IMG/VR virus record: IMGVR_UViG_3300035670_004551
Span: 1 to 24,145 of that record
Origin: a virus
Length of the DNA stretch: 24,145 nucleotides
Direction: 5' to 3' (one strand)
Below the pieces are notes generated by a model. It searched no databases. It was given only the letters and a program-made list of their open reading frames with translations, and was not told where the DNA came from. Both the position numbers and the translations under genes were made by a program. Shown piece by piece: positions 21,200 to 24,145 of the stretch. Each line of letters opens with the position of its first letter. The stretch's first letter is position 1.

Positions 21200-21228
21200 T
21201 TGACTAATAGAACTTACTACTGTAAAGT
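21200..21228 (+). promoter_or_regulatory. Promoter of the lysin gene (TTGACT, 17 bp, TAAAGT)
   Basis: TTGACT (21200-21205) and TAAAGT (21223-21228) are 17 bases apart in the gap before the lysin. CTACT (21217-21221) and AGTAG (21226-21230) form a small dyad over the -10. The ribosome site AAAGGAGGT lies just before the ATG at 21259. Confidence 0.6.
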
Positions 21229-21258
21229 AGAATGATGTTGCCGCCAAAGGAGGTCAAT

Positions 21259-21879
21259 ATGACGACAAAAAACCAATTTGGAATGGCAATGGACTGGATT
21301 GCCGCAGTAGTTCTTGCAATCACGTTTATTGCAGCACCAAGTATGGCGTATGCTAAGTCTGCGCCCCTGGCGGAAAGTGCAGTTAGTCCTGCCACCGCTG
21401 ACACATTAGAAAGAACAGCGCAAAAAGAAAAAGTTTGGACGTTACCAGAAAAATGTAACGATAAGCAAGCAAAGATTCTTTTTAAGGCAGGATTTAACCG
21501 TCCTGGGATGCTTAGAGGAGCCTGGGCAATTACCTGGCGTGAATCAAAGCACCAATCACTTGATGAATCTAGCAGATATTTTACAGGTGCCCTAGGAACT
21601 TGGCAAATTCAGACAAGTGCATGGTCTGGTAGATCATGGTGGTCCCGTGATAATATGCTAGATAAGAAAAAGCAGTCAGAAATTGTGCGTAAGCACTTTT
21701 TAAATAATGATATGCATAATTGGGGGTATGGTTATTCATTTAAGAATGATTCCTGGCATGAAAATGCTGGGATGTATTATTCTTTATGGGGATCATCACT
21801 TACATATGCATGGGTAATTGCACCATTTAATACTGGATGGTCTTTATTCCCAAAGAAATGTACCCCAGAAAAAGTTTAA
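21259..21879 (+). CDS. Secreted transglycosylase/lysozyme-like lysin
   Basis: The 206-residue product starts at the ATG preceded by AAAGGAGGT; an upstream ATG at 21232 has no such site. Residues 1-32 form a signal peptide: polar start, hydrophobic core WIAAVVLAITFIAA and the site A-Y-A before K-S-A. The domain beyond about 85 resembles lysozyme-like transglycosylases: W-A-I-T-W-R-E95-S-K (catalytic Glu) followed by G-A-L-G-T-W-Q-I-Q. It should cut peptidoglycan at the host wall, exported by the Sec route without a holin. No holin gene was seen. It may alternatively aid entry or virion release. Confidence 0.82.
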   Translation: MTTKNQFGMAMDWIAAVVLAITFIAAPSMAYAKSAPLAESAVSPATADTLERTAQKEKVWTLPEKCNDKQAKILFKAGFNRPGMLRGAWAITWRESKHQSLDESSRYFTGALGTWQIQTSAWSGRSWWSRDNMLDKKKQSEIVRKHFLNNDMHNWGYGYSFKNDSWHENAGMYYSLWGSSLTYAWVIAPFNTGWSLFPKKCTPEKV

Positions 21880-21890
21880 CGCAGTAATAT

Positions 21891-21937
21891 ATATGGCGGG
21901 GGCAAACAAACCATTGCGGCAACAGCCCCCGCCATAT
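21891..21937 (+). terminator. GC-rich 13-bp hairpin between lysin and glycosyltransferase
   Basis: Perfect arms ATATGGCGGGGGC and GCCCCCGCCATAT enclose 21 bases. It follows the lysin stop by 11 bases and precedes the next ATG by 18. There is no U-run after it, but U-less hairpin terminators are accepted for actinobacteria. It could also act as a leader structure or RNase stop controlling the next gene. Confidence 0.55.
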
Positions 21938-21955
21938 CTACTTAATGGAGATTAA

Positions 21956-23113
21956 ATGAGAATAGGCTTTCTTTCAACAGATTGGGGCGACCACATGGAT
22001 GGTCAGCCTGGTGGATGCACCAATGTACGAATGATGCTTCCTGCACATAATCTTAATCAAATAGGTCATCAGGCGATTGTTGGAGAAGTTGGCTGGAAAG
22101 ATGGAGAAGGATTCGTTGCTATTAAACCTTATGAAAGATTGAAGGCTGGAAGAATTGGTGTTATTAAAAATTATGACTGGTGCTTCGATAAATTAGATGT
22201 AGTAATTCTTAAACTTTTTATGCACAAGGATGCCCCTAAATATATCGAAGAGGCTAGAAAATTAGGTCAGACCATAATTATTGACACAGACGACCACTTT
22301 GAAGAATTGCCAGAAGACAATTTAGCCTTTATCACCACCGACCCAGAAAAAAATCCAGATAATAACCGCGCACACCTTATATCAACATATTCGGTAGCAG
22401 ACGGGATTATCGCCAGCACAAAGTTTCTTGAAAAAAGAATGTTGCAATATAACGATACGGTGTATCGTGTTCCGAATTCATTAGATCCAAAGACATTCAT
22501 GTATCGAATGGATTTCTCTGGAAATAAACCTACCATTGGTTGGGTTGGAATAATGATGTGGAGGGTCAACGATTTAGTTGAAGTATCTTCCCCACTAAAA
22601 ACTATTATTGAGCAAAATAATCTTAAGTTTCATCACTCAGGAATTATGCTAAACAGGCCAGACTGGGCGGCGGAAGCACTAAGAATTGACCCAGCCAAAG
22701 TTTCTGGATATACGGGGGCAAGGCCACGGTACTACGGTAATATTTTTATGCCAATAGATATTGGGATCGTACCACTCCACCCTAGTCCATTTAATGAGGC
22801 TAAGAGCAACCTTAAGGGGCTTGAGTACGCCTTATCTGGAGTACCGTTTGTGGCTTCTAGCACACAGGAATATCGTGACCTTGCAGATATTGGTGCTGGA
22901 AGAGTTGCTAAAAATAATAAAGAATGGTTAAAAAATCTTAAACAATTGCTGGACCCAGAGGTAAGAGAATTTGAGCGGCAGAAAAACTACAAGACTGTTG
23001 TAGAAAACTTTAATATATTTACAATTAAATATAAATGGTCGGAAGCAATAGAACTTATCGACATTAAAGCAAAGGAATCTAAGATAGAAAAAATTCCATT
23101 GCTTAAGGTATAA
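21956..23113 (+). CDS. GT-B glycosyltransferase (group 1 / GT4-like)
   Basis: The 385-residue product has a glycine-rich Rossmann start (GFLSTDWGDHMDGQPGGC), a middle T-I-I-I-D-T-D-D-H-F, and a second Rossmann half with P-T-I-G-W-V-G. The nucleotide-sugar motif is at about 279-303: F-N-E281-A-K-S-N-L-K-G-L-E-Y-A-L-S-G-V-P. This E-x7-E-like pair binds the sugar nucleotide in GT4 enzymes. It may decorate phage DNA, virion proteins or host surface glycans; there is no base-modifying gene beside it, so DNA glucosylation is not implied. The GGAG ribosome site lies just before the ATG, after the hairpin. Its final GTA-TAA-T yields a -10. Confidence 0.85.
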   Translation: MRIGFLSTDWGDHMDGQPGGCTNVRMMLPAHNLNQIGHQAIVGEVGWKDGEGFVAIKPYERLKAGRIGVIKNYDWCFDKLDVVILKLFMHKDAPKYIEEARKLGQTIIIDTDDHFEELPEDNLAFITTDPEKNPDNNRAHLISTYSVADGIIASTKFLEKRMLQYNDTVYRVPNSLDPKTFMYRMDFSGNKPTIGWVGIMMWRVNDLVEVSSPLKTIIEQNNLKFHHSGIMLNRPDWAAEALRIDPAKVSGYTGARPRYYGNIFMPIDIGIVPLHPSPFNEAKSNLKGLEYALSGVPFVASSTQEYRDLADIGAGRVAKNNKEWLKNLKQLLDPEVREFERQKNYKTVVENFNIFTIKYKWSEAIELIDIKAKESKIEKIPLLKV

Positions 23114-23114
23114 T
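23109..23114 (+). promoter_or_regulatory. Candidate -10 (GGTATAAT) over the glycosyltransferase stop
   Basis: The TATAAT is formed by the last GTA-TAA-T and lies 31 bases before the ATG at 23145. A GGGAGG ribosome site is in the leader. No good -35 is seen. Confidence 0.4.
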
Positions 23115-23144
23115 AGATTTAGAAAATGCTTGGGAGGCTGTATT

Positions 23145-23630
23145 ATGCCATATGACATTAGACAAAATTACCGTGGAAAGTCTGGATATTCTGTAGTGGG
23201 TCCAGATGGTACCGTTCGTGGTACACATAGCACCCGTCGTGAGGCGGTAGATCAGCAACGGGCACTATACGCTGCTGAATCAAGGTCTAAGAAAGACATT
23301 TCTAAGGCAGAGCATAATTTATACGAGCAACTTTCTGAGCCAGAAAAAGAATTTCATGATTCTCTTGTACAACTAGCCGAAAAGTATGGCCCGTTAGATG
23401 CAGAAGATACTGGGATTTGGATTGGCTATGAGTCAGCCGCTCAAAATACTGATGCGTCAATTGGAGTTATGTGCGGCAACTGTTCCCTTCATTTTGAAAA
23501 AGAAGACGGTGGTCTGGGGTGTATGATTCTTTCATATGAAATTGAAGAGATGGGTAAGTGCCGTTTAGCGGCGATTCCGCCTGGATATGTCAATGTAAAC
23601 AAAAACATCTGGGGCGGTAGATTCGCATGA
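23145..23630 (+). CDS. Cys4 protein with phage-type N-terminal domain
   Basis: The 161-residue product starts at the ATG with GGGAGG eight bases upstream, not at the in-frame TTG at 23130. Residues 1-45 (SGYSVVGPDGTVRGTHSTRREAV, split) are a short beta-hairpin and helix unit that I recall from phage head maturation proteins. After a helical linker come four cysteines, C110-G-N-C113, C126 and C139-R-L-A-A-I-P-P. This is the pattern of small metal or Fe-S binding modules in related phage proteins. It may be a virion morphogenesis factor; no protease triad is visible. The next gene overlaps its TGA. Confidence 0.65.
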   Translation: MPYDIRQNYRGKSGYSVVGPDGTVRGTHSTRREAVDQQRALYAAESRSKKDISKAEHNLYEQLSEPEKEFHDSLVQLAEKYGPLDAEDTGIWIGYESAAQNTDASIGVMCGNCSLHFEKEDGGLGCMILSYEIEEMGKCRLAAIPPGYVNVNKNIWGGRFA

Positions 23631-24121
23631 AATTTGTATCTCTTATTAATGCTGTAAATCTTCCATCAGATCCAGCGACTGGAACAGATGGGGATATTTA
23701 CTACAATACTGAAGATGGAAAGTATAAAGTTAGACTCAAAGGTCTGTGGGTACATTTAACTGACGATGAGCATTTAAAACAATCCATTGCCCCAGAAATT
23801 TTTATTACTGGGGATTCATCCACAGCATCCGTTTCTGTAACGTTGCAACAAATTCATGCTGAAAATACTTTAAAATGTCTGTCAGCATCGTCTACTCAAA
23901 TCATCATCCCCGACCAAAATGTAAGTGACCTTAGGGTTGCATCTAGGATTAATGTTGTTCGTGCTAGCGAAGGAGAGGTCGAAATAATTACTCAGAATGC
24001 TTCCGTGTCATTCTCCTCCCCTTCAGATATTTATTTGACAAAATCTGGCACAGAAGTTAAACTAATAAATATCGGATTTAATGAATGGATTTTAACCGGA
24101 GAGTTTCCCGACCTATATTAA
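23627..24121 (+). CDS. Tail-fibre-like structural protein
   Basis: The 164-residue product begins V-S-L-I-N-A-V-N-L-P-S-D-P-x-x-G-T-D-G-D-I-Y-Y-N-T-x-D-G-K-Y-K-V-R, a start I know from phage tail fibre and receptor-binding proteins (fibre base, then G-L-W-V-H-L). The remainder is Ser/Thr/Val-rich and looks beta-structured, as in a fibre shaft or head decoration. The ATG overlaps the previous TGA (ATGA). It leads into the next structural gene across a nine-base gap with AAGGAA. The exact virion location is open. Confidence 0.7.
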   Translation: MKFVSLINAVNLPSDPATGTDGDIYYNTEDGKYKVRLKGLWVHLTDDEHLKQSIAPEIFITGDSSTASVSVTLQQIHAENTLKCLSASSTQIIIPDQNVSDLRVASRINVVRASEGEVEIITQNASVSFSSPSDIYLTKSGTEVKLINIGFNEWILTGEFPDLY

Positions 24122-24130
24122 GGAATAATA

Positions 24131-24145
24131 ATGAAAATTCTTGTT
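24131..24145 (+). CDS. Start of a further gene, cut by the window end
   Basis: An ATG preceded by AAGGAATAATA opens a frame with only five codons in view (MKILV). The spacing after the fibre-like gene and the ribosome site make it a probable gene, but nothing can be said of its product. Confidence 0.5.

Overview
The window is a stretch of double-stranded DNA tailed-phage genome, visibly AT-rich, with every convincing gene on the + strand. Genes are tightly packed, and most neighbours overlap by a few bases (ATGA, TAATG, GTGA junctions), so most are probably translated as coupled operons. The host is most likely a low-GC actinobacterium, perhaps a freshwater one. This is an inference from a DUF732-like lipoprotein of the mycobacterial/actinobacterial kind, a strong hairpin with no U-tract in terminator position, and candidate leaderless promoters. 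Nothing in the sequence names the host. TAA, TAG and TGA all end genes normally, so there is no sign of stop-codon recoding. No integrase, repressor or CRISPR array was seen, which fits a lytic phage.

Layout. 1-2020: the end of a fibronectin-III tail protein, two short coiled-coil proteins and an H-lectin-like tail accessory protein. 2024-4693: an HNH endonuclease, a metallophosphoesterase, a zinc-ribbon protein, a winged-helix protein and small unknowns leading into replication. 4680-11142: replication core with DnaB-type helicase, small protein, CHC2/TOPRIM primase, probable ssDNA-binding protein and a complete DnaE-type DNA polymerase III alpha subunit. 11139-15541: nucleotide clean-up and recombination, with MazG-like pyrophosphohydrolase, RecA-like recombinase, probable PD-(D/E)XK resolvase, Cas4-like Fe-S nuclease, RuvC-like resolvase and a DUF1599-like protein, interspersed with small zinc-finger and HTH proteins. 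15541-18700: FmdB-type zinc ribbon, unknowns and small and large terminase subunits. 18660-20311: a SPOUT/TrmH-family RNA methyltransferase, a zinc-finger microprotein, a conserved phage domain protein, a structured non-coding element abutting tRNA-Asn(GUU), and small proteins. 20315-21955: a lipoprotein, a small SNase-like nuclease and a secreted transglycosylase-type lysin, each with promoter-like sequence nearby. 21956-24145: a GT-B glycosyltransferase, a Cys4 protein, a tail-fibre-like protein and the start of another gene.

How the genes fit together. The phage supplies its own helicase, primase, SSB candidate, polymerase and recombinase, so it is largely independent of the host replisome. 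The two resolvases and the terminase pair then resolve and package the DNA.

The most interesting non-coding signals are these. Four promoter-like sequences each carry a dyad centred within 2 bp of the -10 hexamer; those at 7834-7870 and 20324-20355 are strong. A 114-nt stem-closed RNA candidate lies directly before the tRNA. Two candidate leaderless starts were seen, and several -10 hexamers are built from the last codons of the upstream gene (GTA-TAA-T).
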